A stretch of 64,000 nt of DNA from Nocardia goodfellowii (GTDB lineage Bacteria > Actinomycetota > Actinomycetes > Mycobacteriales > Mycobacteriaceae): NCBI RefSeq assembly GCF_017875645.1, contig NZ_JAGGMR010000001.1, positions 5,394,001 to 5,458,000 on the forward strand, given 5' to 3'. Of the stretch, positions 37,564 through 47,203 are shown in pieces. Within the stretch, counting starts at the first letter, position 1, and every line of letters starts with the position of its first letter. A model generated the notes under the pieces. It was given only the letters and a program-made list of their open reading frames with translations, was not told the DNA's origin and searched no databases. A program made the translations under genes and the position numbers.

Positions 37564-38085
37564 ATGCAACGAACCAGCTTCGCGGAGATGCACTGCTCGA
37601 TCGGACAATCCCTGGAGCGGGTCGGGGAATGGTGGACGCCGCTGATCGTGCGGGACATCTACCTCGGCCTGCACCGGTTCGACGACATCGCCGAGAATCT
37701 CGGCATCTCCCGCAATCTGCTCACCAGACGACTCGAGGCGCTGGTCACCAACGAGATCGTGGAGCGTCGGCCCTATCAGGAGCGGCCGGTGCGCTACGAA
37801 TACCACCTGACCACCGCCGGCCAGGAGCTCGTCCCGGTCCTGATGGCGCTGATGGCCTGGGGCGACAAGTGGGCAACACCCGTGGGCGGGCCCCCGGTCC
37901 GATTGGCGCACAACGATTGCGGGCACCAGTTCACCCCGCAGGTCTGCTGCTCGGCCTGCGGAGAACCGGCCACCGCGACGAATGTGACAGCCCGGCCCGG
38001 CCCCGGCGCGGCCTCGGGCCCGGGAACCAAAGTGCTCGCACGCCGCAGCGCCCTGGCGATATCCGAGCAGGACGCCGAATCCTGA
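37564..38085 (+). CDS. HxlR family transcriptional regulator
   Basis: A 173-residue protein. N-terminal HxlR winged helix: CSIGQSLERVGEWWTPLIVR, GLHRFDDIAENLGISRNLLT, ERRPYQERPVRYEYHLTTAG. A C-terminal Cys-containing piece (CGHQFTPQVCCSACGE) looks like a small zinc ribbon, seen in many actinobacterial HxlR proteins. It likely controls the divergent tautomerase gene. Confidence 0.9.
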   Translation: MQRTSFAEMHCSIGQSLERVGEWWTPLIVRDIYLGLHRFDDIAENLGISRNLLTRRLEALVTNEIVERRPYQERPVRYEYHLTTAGQELVPVLMALMAWGDKWATPVGGPPVRLAHNDCGHQFTPQVCCSACGEPATATNVTARPGPGAASGPGTKVLARRSALAISEQDAES

Positions 38086-38110
38086 ACCGGGGCAATATGT
38101 TCGGGCAGAC

Positions 38111-38704
38111 TCAGTACTGCTCGGTAGCGCGTTTCGCGACATCCTCCAGCTTGTCGCGGTAGCGCTGCCACCAATCCGGGTCGTCGGTGGGCAGGTTGGT
38201 GTTGGCGGGCAGCAGGCCGGCGGCGCCGTCGAGGAGTTCGCGGATGATGTCGGCGTGGCCGGCGTGGCGGTGGGTCTCGGCGGTCACGTGCACCAGGATC
38301 TGATGCAGGGTGACCGTGCGCTGCTCGGGGTTCCACCAGGGGACCGATCCCTCGGCGGTGAGGTCGAGGGTGTCGATCGTGGTGTCGGAATGAGCCCAGG
38401 CCCGGTGGTAGAACGCGACGATGTCGGCGCGTGATTCGTCGGCGGTGGCCCACATATCGGCGGTGGGGTCGGCGACGAAATCGTGCTGGTTGATGGGTTC
38501 GTCGTCGGGACGGCCGAAGGTGTCACCGAAGTATCCGTATTCCACCGAGCCCAGGTGTTTGACGAGGCCGAGCAGGTTGGTGCCGGTGGGGGTCATGGGC
38601 CGGCGAATGTCGTACTCGGACAGGCCATCCAGCTTCCACAGCATCGCTTCGCGGGCCGAACGCAGGTAGCGATGCAGCACCGTTTTCGGGTCAGAGCCAG
38701 TCAT
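38111..38704 (-). CDS. DinB superfamily protein (DUF664)
   Basis: ATG 38704 gives 197 residues. DinB/DUF664 four-helix bundle with the metal-type His set: LLGLVKHLGSVEYGYFGDTF and HVTAETHRHAGHADIIRELL. The family includes mycothiol-dependent enzymes such as maleylpyruvate isomerase, but this member is of the DUF664 type and is not next to the gentisate genes. Role uncertain. It diverges from the acyl-CoA dehydrogenase operon. Confidence 0.88.
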   Translation of the reverse strand: MTGSDPKTVLHRYLRSAREAMLWKLDGLSEYDIRRPMTPTGTNLLGLVKHLGSVEYGYFGDTFGRPDDEPINQHDFVADPTADMWATADESRADIVAFYHRAWAHSDTTIDTLDLTAEGSVPWWNPEQRTVTLHQILVHVTAETHRHAGHADIIRELLDGAAGLLPANTNLPTDDPDWWQRYRDKLEDVAKRATEQY

Positions 38705-38794
38705 GTCGAGCATTCTCGCCCCCGTCGCCGGGTTTACCAGCGGAATCGACCGCACCCTTGACGAGGCGGCTCGCGTCACGCAAGGTGGCAGCTG

Positions 38795-38816
38795 ACTTAG
38801 TAAGCGCTCAGTAAGT
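38795..38816. promoter_or_regulatory. Imperfect 22-bp palindrome, probable TetR operator
   Basis: ACTTAGTAAGC/GCTCAGTAAGT pairs in 9 of 11 positions. It is placed between the DinB gene (start 38704, minus) and the phosphotransferase operon (start 38912, plus), whose last gene is a TetR regulator. Negative autoregulation of the operon is the simplest reading. Confidence 0.6.
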
Positions 38817-38911
38817 TGAGCCGGAGCGGATACGCCGACGGCAATCGGTCGCCCGCTTCGACCGCTCGGACTCCGAAAGGACCACGCTGTGACCCGATTC
38901 GAGGTGCCCCG

Positions 38912-39949
38912 ATGACTGGTTCACCGGACAACGGCGACCTACCGGGCCTCGATCTGGACCGGTTCACCGGCTGGCTGGCCGTCAATCGGCCGGACCTGGC
39001 GAAAGGTCCGCTGCGAGGTGACCTGATCGCCGGCGGCAAATCCAACCTGACCTACCGAATCACCGACGGCACGACCGCGTTCGTGCTGCGCAGACCACCG
39101 CTGGGTCATGTCCTGGCGACCGCCCACGACATGGCCCGGGAACATCGGGTGATCAGTGCCCTGGCCGGCACCGGCGTCCCGGTGCCGGCCACCTACGCGC
39201 TGTGCGAGGACACCGATGTCATCGGTGCGCCGTTCTACCTGATGGAATTCGTCACCGGCACGCCGTATCGCAGCGCGGCCGAACTCGAAGCGCTGGGTCC
39301 GCAACGCACCACCACGGTGTCGACCGGGTTGATCGACACCCTCGCCGCCCTGCACACCGTCGATCCGGCCGCGGTCGCACTCACGGATTTCGGGCGACCG
39401 CACGGCTTTTTGGAACGCCAGGTGCGCCGCTGGAAAAAGCAACTCGACGCCTCCCATTCCCGGGACCTGCCCGCCGCCGACGAACTGCACGCGCTGCTCG
39501 CCCAACAGCAACCACCGCAATCGGCGACCGGCATCGTGCACGGCGACTACCGGCTCGACAACGTCCTCATCGATGACCGGGATCGCGTTGCGGCGGTGCT
39601 GGATTGGGAGATGGCCACCCTCGGCGACCCGCTTACCGATATCGGTCTGCTGCTGGTCTACCAGCGCATGGGCGCATTCCGGATGCCCGGGGTTACCGAT
39701 GTGGCGACCGCGCCGGGCTTCGGCACCGAAACCGAGCTGCTGGACCGGTACGCCCGCCACACCGGCCGCGACCTGACCCACATCGGTTTCTATGTCGCGC
39801 TGGCCTCGTTCAAGCTCGCGGTGATCGCCGAGGGCATCCACTACCGCTACCTGCACGGTCAGACCGTGGGTTCCGGCTTCGCCACCGTGGGCGACATGGT
39901 GGATCCGCTGCTGCGCGCCGGAATCGCCGCCCTGCACGACGCCAGCTGA
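38912..39949 (+). CDS. Phosphotransferase-family protein (APH-like, acyl-CoA-metabolism type)
   Basis: ATG 38912 gives 345 residues. Aminoglycoside-phosphotransferase-like kinase fold: [20 protein letters not shown] (ATP site), catalytic [12 protein letters not shown] and [15 protein letters not shown]. The following acyl-CoA dehydrogenase gene is the usual partner of this subgroup (ACAD10/11-like kinase halves), which act on hydroxylated fatty acyl-CoA rather than on antibiotics. First gene of a four-gene operon. Confidence 0.88.
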   Translation: MTGSPDNGDLPGLDLDRFTGWLAVNRPDLAKGPLRGDLIAGGKSNLTYRITDGTTAFVLRRPPLGHVLATAHDMAREHRVISALAGTGVPVPATYALCEDTDVIGAPFYLMEFVTGTPYRSAAELEALGPQRTTTVSTGLIDTLAALHTVDPAAVALTDFGRPHGFLERQVRRWKKQLDASHSRDLPAADELHALLAQQQPPQSATGIVHGDYRLDNVLIDDRDRVAAVLDWEMATLGDPLTDIGLLLVYQRMGAFRMPGVTDVATAPGFGTETELLDRYARHTGRDLTHIGFYVALASFKLAVIAEGIHYRYLHGQTVGSGFATVGDMVDPLLRAGIAALHDAS

Positions 39950-39974
39950 CCTCCCCCGCCGATCAGGAGTAGAG

Positions 39975-41198
39975 ATGTTCGAGCTTTCCGAGCCCGCCCG
40001 CCGATACCGCGACGAACTGCTCGCCTTCATGGACGAGCGGATCTATCCCGCGGAACCGATCCTGCACGCGCAGATGACCGAATCCGGTGACCCGCATTTC
40101 CAGCCGCCGATTCTCGAGGAACTCAAAACCGAAGCCAAGAAGCGCGGCCTGTGGAATCTGTTCCACCCGCATCCGGAGTGGGGCCCGGGCCTGACCAACT
40201 CCGAATACGCGCCGCTGGCCGAAATCATGGGCCGCAGCCCGCATTTGGCGCCCGAAGCCACCAACTGCAGTGCGCCCGACACCGGCAATATGGAGGTGCT
40301 GACGCTGTTCGGCACCGAGGAGCACAAGCGGGAATGGCTGGCGCCGTTGCTCGCCGGCGATATCCGCTCCGCCTTCGCCATGACCGAACCCGGAGTCGCC
40401 AGCTCCGATGCCACCAACATCCAGTTGCGGATGGACCGCGACGGCGACGACTACGTCCTCAACGGCCGCAAATGGTGGACCTCCAACGCGCTGCACCGGA
40501 ACTGCAAGGTGCTGATCGTCATGGGCAAGACCGACTTCGACGCGCCGGTGCATCGCCAGCAGAGCATGATGGTCGTCCCGCTCGACACCCCCGGCGTGAC
40601 CGTCGTGCGCGGTCTGCCCGTCTTCGGCTATCAGGACCGCGAAGGCCACGCCGAGGTCGTGTTCGACAATGTCCGGGTGCCGCGCAGCGCGCTGCTGGCC
40701 GGTGAAGGTGACGGATTCATGATCAGCCAGGCGCGACTGGGTCCCGGCCGCATCCATCACTGCATGCGCGCCATCGGCATGGCCGAGCGCGCCCTCGATC
40801 TGATGATCGATCGGGCCCAGGCCCGCACCACTTTCGGTCAACCCGTCGCCGATCGGGCCAATATCCAGGACTGGATCGCCGAGGCCCGCATCGAGATCGA
40901 GATGGTGCGGCTGCTCACCTTGAAAGCCGCGTACCTGATGGACACCGTCGGAAACAAGAACGCGCGCACCGAGATCGCCGCCATCAAGGTCGCGGCACCG
41001 CAGATGGCGCTGAAGGTGATCGACCGCGCCATCCAGGTGCACGGCGGCGCCGGCGTCTCCGATGACTTCCCGCTGGCGAGCATGTACGCGCACGTGCGGA
41101 CCCTGCGGCTCGCCGATGGTCCCGACGAGGTACACAAGCGGACCATCGCACAGCGCGAACTGCGCCGCCGCGACCCATCCTGGGGCCGGAAAGCCTGA
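39975..41198 (+). CDS. Acyl-CoA dehydrogenase
   Basis: A 407-residue flavoprotein. [20 protein letters not shown] (FAD/substrate loop), then [39 protein letters not shown], and the C-terminal [20 protein letters not shown] motif are diagnostic. The usual catalytic Glu near the C-terminus is not obvious, as in ACAD11-like members. It lies 25 bp after the kinase gene. Probably oxidises an unusual acyl-CoA with a partner electron-transfer flavoprotein encoded elsewhere. Confidence 0.92.
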   Translation: MFELSEPARRYRDELLAFMDERIYPAEPILHAQMTESGDPHFQPPILEELKTEAKKRGLWNLFHPHPEWGPGLTNSEYAPLAEIMGRSPHLAPEATNCSAPDTGNMEVLTLFGTEEHKREWLAPLLAGDIRSAFAMTEPGVASSDATNIQLRMDRDGDDYVLNGRKWWTSNALHRNCKVLIVMGKTDFDAPVHRQQSMMVVPLDTPGVTVVRGLPVFGYQDREGHAEVVFDNVRVPRSALLAGEGDGFMISQARLGPGRIHHCMRAIGMAERALDLMIDRAQARTTFGQPVADRANIQDWIAEARIEIEMVRLLTLKAAYLMDTVGNKNARTEIAAIKVAAPQMALKVIDRAIQVHGGAGVSDDFPLASMYAHVRTLRLADGPDEVHKRTIAQRELRRRDPSWGRKA

Positions 41199-41229
41199 AA
41201 TACCAGACCGATTCGACAAGGAGTTGTGC

Positions 41230-42231
41230 ATGACGAAAACCCAGCAGGTGCGCCTGGCCGAACGGCCGACCGGTCTGCCCACCGCCGACACCTGGGAGCT
41301 GACGACGACCGAGCTGCCCGACCTCGGGCCAGGTCAGATCCTGGTGAAGGTCGCCTTCATCTCCCTGGATCCGGCCATGCGCGGCTGGCTCAACGATGTC
41401 CGCTCCTATGTGCCGCCGGTCGGTATCGGCGAGGTGATGCGCTCGCTCGATATCGCCACGGTCGTCGAGTCGACGCACCCGGATTTCGCCGTCGGCGACA
41501 CGGTCAGCGGCACTTTCGGCGTCACCGAATACGCGATCAGCGACGGCCGCGGCGTGCAGCAAGTCGACCTCGGCCTCGCCTCCGGCCCCACCTGGCTGGG
41601 TGCGCTCGGAATGCCCGGCATGACAGCGTATTTCGGCCTGCTCGACGTCGGCAAGCTGCGCGCGGGCGACACCGTGCTGATCTCGGCGGCCGCGGGCGCG
41701 GTCGGCAGCGTGGCCGGTCAGATCGCGAAAGTCAAGGGCGCCACCGTCATCGGTATCGCGGGCGGCGCCGAGAAGTGCCGGATGCTCACCGAGGAACTGG
41801 GTTTCGACGCCGCCATCGACTACCGCGCCGGTGATGTGCTGAAGCAACTGCGCACGGTCGCACCGGACGGCATCGACATCTACTTCGACAATGTGGGCGG
41901 TGAGATCCTCGACGCCGCGCTGGCCAACCTGCGCCGCGGCGCGCGCATCGTGCTGTGTGGAGCGATCTCGGCCTACAACGAGCAGAAGCCACCGCCGGGG
42001 CCCTCGCGCTACATGTCGCTGCTGGTGTTCCGGGCGACCATGACCGGATTCGTGGTCTTCGACTACGCCGACCGTTACCCCGAAGCCGGTGCGCAGCTGG
42101 GGCAATGGCTGGCCGAGGGGCGGATCCAGACTCGCGAACATGTGGTCGAGGGTGGGGTGGCGCGGTTCGGTGAGACCCTGAACATGCTGTTCACCGGCGC
42201 GAATACCGGCAAGTTGGTGCTGGCGGTCTGA
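41230..42231 (+). CDS. NADP-dependent medium-chain oxidoreductase (zinc-independent, CurA/LTB4DH-like)
   Basis: ATG 41230 gives 333 residues. QVRLAERPTGLPTADTWELT, the SLDPAMRGW motif, GMPGMTAYFGLLDVGKLRAG, the nucleotide loop AAAGAVGSVAGQIAKVKGAT and DIYFDNVGGEILDAALANLR match the 2-alkenal/prostaglandin reductase group without zinc ligands. Likely reduces an enone or enoyl intermediate. Its stop directly abuts the TetR start (TGAATG). Confidence 0.9.
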   Translation: MTKTQQVRLAERPTGLPTADTWELTTTELPDLGPGQILVKVAFISLDPAMRGWLNDVRSYVPPVGIGEVMRSLDIATVVESTHPDFAVGDTVSGTFGVTEYAISDGRGVQQVDLGLASGPTWLGALGMPGMTAYFGLLDVGKLRAGDTVLISAAAGAVGSVAGQIAKVKGATVIGIAGGAEKCRMLTEELGFDAAIDYRAGDVLKQLRTVAPDGIDIYFDNVGGEILDAALANLRRGARIVLCGAISAYNEQKPPPGPSRYMSLLVFRATMTGFVVFDYADRYPEAGAQLGQWLAEGRIQTREHVVEGGVARFGETLNMLFTGANTGKLVLAV

Positions 42232-42846
42232 ATGATCGAATCAGCGGACCGCTCACGAGCGGACGAGACGCGGGCGCGACTGTTGGATGCCGCCGTGATC
42301 GCCTTCGCGGAACGCGGCTTTCACGGCGCCACCACCCGCGACGTCACCTCGATCGCCGGTTTGAGCACCGCGGCGATCTACGTGCATCATCGTTCCAAAG
42401 AGGAACTGCTCTACCAGATTTCGCACACCGGCCATCTGGACATCCAGGCGCGGATCCGGGCCGCGCTCGCCTCCTCGACCCACCCCACCGAGCAGCTGAT
42501 CGCCCTGGTCCGGGACTTCGCGATCCACCACGCCCGCGCCCACACCGTCGCTCGCGTCATCAACTACGAACTCGCGGCGCTCAGCCCCGAGCATCAACGT
42601 GAGATCAAGGACATCCGCCACACCATCGACACCGAAGTCCGCGCCCTCATCGAAAAGGGCGTAGCCGAAGGTTCTTTCGACCACCCGAATCCGCACATGG
42701 CCGCGGTCGCCATCCTCTCCCTCGGCATCGACATCGCCCGCTGGTATCGCGAGGATGGCGCCTGGACGCCCGAAGAACTCGGTGACCACTACGTAGACCT
42801 GGCGCTACGCATCGTCGGGGCTCACGCTCCCTCGTCAGGGAAGTAG
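42232..42846 (+). CDS. TetR family transcriptional regulator (operon-encoded)
   Basis: A 204-residue TetR protein: ARLLDAAVIAFAERGFHGAT, SIAGLSTAAIYVHHRSKEEL, ending GAHAPSSGK. The start ATG lies on the preceding stop (TGAATG), so it is translated with the oxidoreductase. It is the best candidate ligand for the palindrome at 38795. Its 3' end overlaps the convergent TetR-type gene by 25 bp. Confidence 0.92.
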   Translation: MIESADRSRADETRARLLDAAVIAFAERGFHGATTRDVTSIAGLSTAAIYVHHRSKEELLYQISHTGHLDIQARIRAALASSTHPTEQLIALVRDFAIHHARAHTVARVINYELAALSPEHQREIKDIRHTIDTEVRALIEKGVAEGSFDHPNPHMAAVAILSLGIDIARWYREDGAWTPEELGDHYVDLALRIVGAHAPSSGK

Positions 42847-43619
42847 CGGGCGGCGATACCGTCGAAGAGCAGCGCCAGGCTGTTTTCGAAGAGGCGGTCC
42901 AGATCCAGGTCCGGACCGCCGGTTTCGAGCTCGATCAGGCGGGTCAGCGTCGGGTGGGTGTCCGGGCCGATCAGGGCCGCCATTTGCTCAGCGGTGGACC
43001 CGGGGCCGAGCGGGCGGCGTTCGGAGACGACCAGCAGCGCCAAGCCTTGGACCAGGCCCGAGACCGTGAGGTAGATCGTGAGCAGGGTTCGCGCCGACAT
43101 CCCCGGTCGATACAGGGCCGTGAACGGTCGCTCCAGGGAATCGATGAGCACCGGACCGACCGGTGGGCGGGTTTGGGCCAGCAGCGGAAGCATCCATGGG
43201 TGCCGCCGATAGAGCTGCCATTCGCCGCGCGCCTCGTGCGCCAGGCTCGCGCGCCAATCCGCTGGACGCGCCGGCGGAGCGATCTCGGCGAGGGTCAGCT
43301 CGGCCATCTCGGCGAGCAAGCGGTCTCGGTCGGGAAAATGCCGGTACAGGCCTGCGGTCGCCACACCCAACTCGGTGGCGAGACGGCGCATGGACAAGCC
43401 CTCCAAGCCTTCCCGGTCGGCCAGCGCCACGGCCGCGCGGACGATCGCGACGGTCGTCAGCCGCGGCGGCGCGGTGCGCCGCTCCGGGGGCGCGGGACGG
43501 CGCCGGGCCCGGTAAGCCCGCGCCTGACAGGACCGCGAGCAGTACCGGCGACGGCGGCCCCGCGCCGGATGCGCGAACTCCGCGCCACACACCGCACAGG
43601 CCGGCACCTCGAATTTCAT
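42822..43619 (-). CDS. TetR-type regulator with N-terminal zinc-finger-like motif
   Basis: ATG 43619 gives 265 residues. Residues about 5-35 read VPACAVCGAEFAHPARGRRR, then YCSRSCQARAYRARR, a CxxC...CxxxC FCS-like treble-clef motif. A TetR HTH follows (AAVALADREGLEGLSMRRLA, ELGVATAGLYRHFPDRDRLL) and a TetR_C_1-type tail. The extra zinc module ahead of the HTH is uncommon. Divergent from the GNAT gene. Confidence 0.85.
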   Translation of the reverse strand: MKFEVPACAVCGAEFAHPARGRRRRYCSRSCQARAYRARRRPAPPERRTAPPRLTTVAIVRAAVALADREGLEGLSMRRLATELGVATAGLYRHFPDRDRLLAEMAELTLAEIAPPARPADWRASLAHEARGEWQLYRRHPWMLPLLAQTRPPVGPVLIDSLERPFTALYRPGMSARTLLTIYLTVSGLVQGLALLVVSERRPLGPGSTAEQMAALIGPDTHPTLTRLIELETGGPDLDLDRLFENSLALLFDGIAARYFPDEGA

Positions 43620-43635
43620 CACACCTACCAGTGTG

Positions 43636-43648
43636 ACGAAATTGTCGT
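43636..43648. promoter_or_regulatory. Imperfect dyad in the TetR/GNAT divergent gap
   Basis: ACGAAATTGTCGT is an approximate palindrome in the 90-bp gap between the zinc-finger TetR (start 43619) and the GNAT gene (start 43710). It is a possible operator, weaker than the other dyads in this window. Confidence 0.3.
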
Positions 43649-43709
43649 AATGGCGTCGGTAGCGCCCTATCTTGGCGTTCGTAGACACCGTTCACATCGG
43701 AGGTTGCAG

Positions 43710-44324
43710 ATGAGCACACAGGTGCGGATCCATCGCGCGGAACTGGACGAACTCGACGTCGTGGCACGCGTCATGGCCGAGGCCAGCGTCGACGAAGAGG
43801 TCCTGAGCTGGGTGATGAAGGACCATCCCGACATCGCCGAGCAATACCGCAACCAGCACGCGCGCGGCATGGTGGAGGCGGCGATGCGCGAGGACGAAGT
43901 CTGGGTCGCCGGGGACGGCACCGACATCTGGGCGGTATCACTGTGGCAGACGGTGCACGACCGCGACCGGCTCGAGCGCGAGGCCGCCGAGATGCGCGAG
44001 CGCTACGAACAAATCCCGCTCCCGCCCTTCCGGCGGCTGCGCGCACTGATGGGCATCCTCAAGCAGACCCATCCGAACGAATTCCCGCACCGCTATCTCC
44101 AACTGATCGTGACCCTGCCCGAGCATCGCGGAAAAGGCGCCGGCGCGGCCATTGTCACCGAACGCGCCAAAGCGGCCGCCGACGCGGGCCTGCCCGCCTA
44201 CCTGGAGGCCAGCACCGAACGTTCGTCCCGGCTGTACGCTCGCTGCGGCTTCGTCATCGAGGGCGATCTGATCCCGCTGCCCGAAGACGGCCCGGTGCTG
44301 CGGCCGATGTGGTTCCGCGGCTGA
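43710..44324 (+). CDS. GNAT family N-acetyltransferase
   Basis: ATG 43710 with GGAGG at 43699-43703 gives 204 residues. The acetyl-CoA loop LQLIVTLPEHRGKGAGAAIV, then LPAYLEASTERSSRLYARCG and the C-terminal FVIEGDLIPLPEDGPVLRPM are typical GNAT. The substrate is unknown. It is likely controlled by the divergent TetR-type protein and precedes the MMPL transporter by 178 bp. Confidence 0.9.
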   Translation: MSTQVRIHRAELDELDVVARVMAEASVDEEVLSWVMKDHPDIAEQYRNQHARGMVEAAMREDEVWVAGDGTDIWAVSLWQTVHDRDRLEREAAEMRERYEQIPLPPFRRLRALMGILKQTHPNEFPHRYLQLIVTLPEHRGKGAGAAIVTERAKAAADAGLPAYLEASTERSSRLYARCGFVIEGDLIPLPEDGPVLRPMWFRG

Positions 44325-44502
44325 CCCTCTGCGCACGCCCTGCGCGGTTCTGTCGCGGAACCCGCAGGGCGAGAACCATTCTCGTCGTGTGCACCACGCC
44401 ACGAGGCGGCAGTCGCGTCAAGATCGGTACCTTTGGTGGGATGCACAGTGGCTCCTCGGCTTTCGGCACCGAATATCGCTCGACCACGCACGGAGTTCGC
44501 TG

Positions 44503-46701
44503 ATGTTCGCGCGCTGGGGCGCGCTCGTCTCGCGGCTCCGGTTCCTCGTGCTCGGCCTCGTCACCGCCGCGCTCATGGCACTCGGGACATACGGCGCCGG
44601 ACTGGCCGATCACCTCAGCTCCGGTGGACTGTTCGACCCCGGTTCCGAATCCAGCGAAGCGGCCCGTATCGCCGACGCGGCCTTCGGCCGCAGCCACGAA
44701 TTCGATGTCGCGGTGCTCTACACCGCACCCGCCGGAAAAACCGTCGACGACCCGCAGTTCAGCGCCGCGGTCATCGACAGCCTCAACCGGCTCCCCCGGG
44801 AACGCCCCGGCGAGATCGGCGGCATCAACGCCACGTACTGGCCCGCCGTCACCGCCCGAATCACCGGCGCCGCGGCCACCACGCCCGACAAAACCAAGGC
44901 CATCGCCCTGATCGCGCTGCGCGGTGAGAACGACACCGACATCATGCGCAGCTATCGGAAGGTCAAGGACGCCTTCACCATTCCCGGGATAGACGTGCGG
45001 GTCGGCGGTCTGCAACCACTCGCCGGGACACTCAACGACAAGATGGCCGAAGACATCCACCGCGTCGAGATCCTGGCGCTGCCCGCGGTCGCCCTGCTGC
45101 TGTTCTTCATCTTCGGCGGCGTCGTCGCGGCCGCGTTACCACTGATCGTCGGCGGACTCACCATGATCGGCGCGAACGGACTGGTACGGTTCGTCGCCAA
45201 TTTCACCGAAGTCAACTCCTTCGTCGAACCGATCGTCACGATGATCGGGCTCGGCCTGGCCATCGACTACGGACTGTTCATCGTCAGCAGATTCCGCGAA
45301 GAACTCGACGCGGGCCACGACACCCCGGACGCGGTGCGCCGCACCGTCATGACCGCCGGCCGCACCGTGGTGTTCTCCGCCACGATGATCATCGTGAGCC
45401 TCGGCGGCATGCTGCTGTTCCCGCAAGCCTTCCTGAAATCCATGGCCTACGGCGCGATCGCCACCGTGTCGCTGGCCGCGCTCACCGCCATCACCGTGCT
45501 GCCCGCCATGCTGGCCATCCTCGGACCGCGCGTAGACATGCTGGGGCTGAAGCGATCCCGCACCACCGGCAAGACCGACAACGGGCTGTGGGAACGCTCC
45601 ACGGCGTGGGTGATGCGCCACCCGCGCAAGCTCGCGGTCCCCCTGTGCGTGCTGCTGCTGTTCCTGACCGTCCCGGTCGGCAACCTGATCTTCGGCGGAT
45701 TCAGCGAACGGTATCTCCCGCCGGACAATCCGACCCGGCTCGCGCAGGAAGCGATCGACGCCGCCTTCGCCGAAAAGCGTTCCGACCCACTGGAACTCGT
45801 CTTCATATCGGACAACCACACCGGCATCGGCGCGGTCGTCAAACAGGCCAATCAAGCACCCGGGCTGGCCGAAAAGTTCAAGATTCCGTCGCGCTCGACG
45901 ATCCAGCGCGACGTCTTCCGCACCCACACCCTGCTCGTCGATTCCGCCCAAGCCGGCAAAACCATCGACTACCTACGCAAGATGGACGTCCCCGACGACG
46001 TCACCATGCTCGTCGGCGGCATGCCCGCCATGCAGAAGGACAGTATCGACGCACTGCTGTACCGCATACCGATCATGGTCGCCCTGGTCCTGTTTCTCAC
46101 CACCGTGCTGATGTTCCTGACCTTCGGCTCGCTGGTGTTGCCGATCAAGGCCGCACTCATGAGCGCCCTCGGTCTCGGCTCCACCCTCGGCATCCTCACC
46201 TGGATCTTCGTCGACGGCCACCTCGCGGGCCTGCTCAACTTCACCCCGCAACCCATCCAGTCGAACATGCTCGTGCTGATCATCGCGATCATCTACGGAC
46301 TGTCCACCGACTACGAGGTCTTCCTGATCTCCCGCATGGTCGAAGCCCGGGCCCTCGGCGCGAGCACCAGCGACGCCATCCGCATCGGCACCGCCCAGAC
46401 CGGAAACATCATCACCGCCGCCGCGCTCATCCTGCTCGTGGTCACCGGCGCGTTCGCCTTCTCCGATCTGGTGATGATGCAGTACATCGCCTTCGGCATG
46501 ATCGCCGCACTGTTCATCGACGCCACCCTGCTGCGCATGCTCCTCGTGCCCGCCGTCATGCAGTGGCTCGGCGACCGCTGCTGGTGGGCGCCGGGCTGGA
46601 TGCAGCGGATCCAACGCCGCATCGGGCTCGGCGAACCCATTCTCGACGATGAACGCCCTGGTCCAGCCCGTTCCGGTGCACTTGCCGAATCGAGCAGCTA
46701 G
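44503..46701 (+). CDS. MMPL family RND-type membrane transporter
   Basis: ATG 44503 gives 732 residues, normal for single-subunit MMPL exporters. About 12 membrane segments and two large periplasmic domains are present. TM4/TM10 carry the proton-relay Asp-Tyr pairs in GLGLAIDYGLFIVSRF and IIYGLSTDYEVFLISRM. Such proteins export lipids or siderophores in mycolata. The last 75 residues lie in the region duplicated at 56336; they look element-derived if the flanking repeat is an attachment site, restoring the reading frame after integration. Confidence 0.93.
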   Translation: MFARWGALVSRLRFLVLGLVTAALMALGTYGAGLADHLSSGGLFDPGSESSEAARIADAAFGRSHEFDVAVLYTAPAGKTVDDPQFSAAVIDSLNRLPRERPGEIGGINATYWPAVTARITGAAATTPDKTKAIALIALRGENDTDIMRSYRKVKDAFTIPGIDVRVGGLQPLAGTLNDKMAEDIHRVEILALPAVALLLFFIFGGVVAAALPLIVGGLTMIGANGLVRFVANFTEVNSFVEPIVTMIGLGLAIDYGLFIVSRFREELDAGHDTPDAVRRTVMTAGRTVVFSATMIIVSLGGMLLFPQAFLKSMAYGAIATVSLAALTAITVLPAMLAILGPRVDMLGLKRSRTTGKTDNGLWERSTAWVMRHPRKLAVPLCVLLLFLTVPVGNLIFGGFSERYLPPDNPTRLAQEAIDAAFAEKRSDPLELVFISDNHTGIGAVVKQANQAPGLAEKFKIPSRSTIQRDVFRTHTLLVDSAQAGKTIDYLRKMDVPDDVTMLVGGMPAMQKDSIDALLYRIPIMVALVLFLTTVLMFLTFGSLVLPIKAALMSALGLGSTLGILTWIFVDGHLAGLLNFTPQPIQSNMLVLIIAIIYGLSTDYEVFLISRMVEARALGASTSDAIRIGTAQTGNIITAAALILLVVTGAFAFSDLVMMQYIAFGMIAALFIDATLLRMLLVPAVMQWLGDRCWWAPGWMQRIQRRIGLGEPILDDERPGPARSGALAESSS
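46474..46544. repeat. Left copy of 71-bp direct repeat inside MMPL (candidate attL)
   Basis: 71 bp starting ATGATGCAGTACATCGCC are repeated at 56336-56406 with one mismatch (position 36). Upstream of the repeat the two copies show no similarity; downstream both continue as diverged MMPL C-termini. That asymmetry is expected for att sites at the 3' end of a gene. Confidence 0.75.
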
Positions 46702-46817
46702 TTCGAAAAGAAGCCGTCCAGACGAGGTTGCGCATACCCTCGGCGTGAGGTGCCAGAGGAGCGCGCTCGCATCCGGAATGACGCACCTGCGGGCACTTGT
46801 GAGGACAGTTCGGCGGC

Positions 46818-47137
46818 TCATTCCAACGCGCCCGTCCCGTCTGTGTCCCGTCTCCCGTCGGTACCGTCGCCGCTCGTACCCCCGTACCCCTCGGGGGTAG
46901 GCTCGGATTCAGCGGCGAACAGTGTCTCGATGGCCTCACGCGTGTGGGAATCCTGGTCTGGCCACAGGTGCGTGTAGACCCGCAGCGTCGTATTAGCATC
47001 GGAATGACCCAGGCGCACCTGCACGGTCTTGACCGACGCTCCGGCCTGAATCAGCGCAGACGCATAGAAGTGCCGCAAGTCATGCCAGGTGAAGTGCTTG
47101 GGCACCTTTGCCCTCGCGGCCGCTTTGCGGAACTCGG
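46818..47137 (-). pseudogene. Tyrosine integrase C-terminal fragment, truncated by IS
   Basis: The remaining 106 or so codons encode NLTEFRKAAARAKVPKHFTW, then HDLRHFYASALIQAGASVKT, LGHSDANTTLRVYTHLWPD: the His-x-x-Arg, Gly-His and nucleophile Tyr of a phage-type tyrosine integrase. The N-terminal DNA-binding part and first catalytic Arg are gone at the IS border. It points toward the nearby 71-bp repeat, as integrases usually do with their att site. Non-functional. Confidence 0.8.
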
Positions 47138-47203
47138 TGAGGTTCCCCCTCTTTCTTGGAGAGCTCCAACCTGTGGTCCGATAGGACCGGAAGGAGTTCA
47201 TCA

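Noticed and set aside
39963..42141. Long minus-strand frames of 385-442 codons
   Set aside because: Antisense to the acyl-CoA dehydrogenase and oxidoreductase; His/Gly/Val-rich shadows without motifs.
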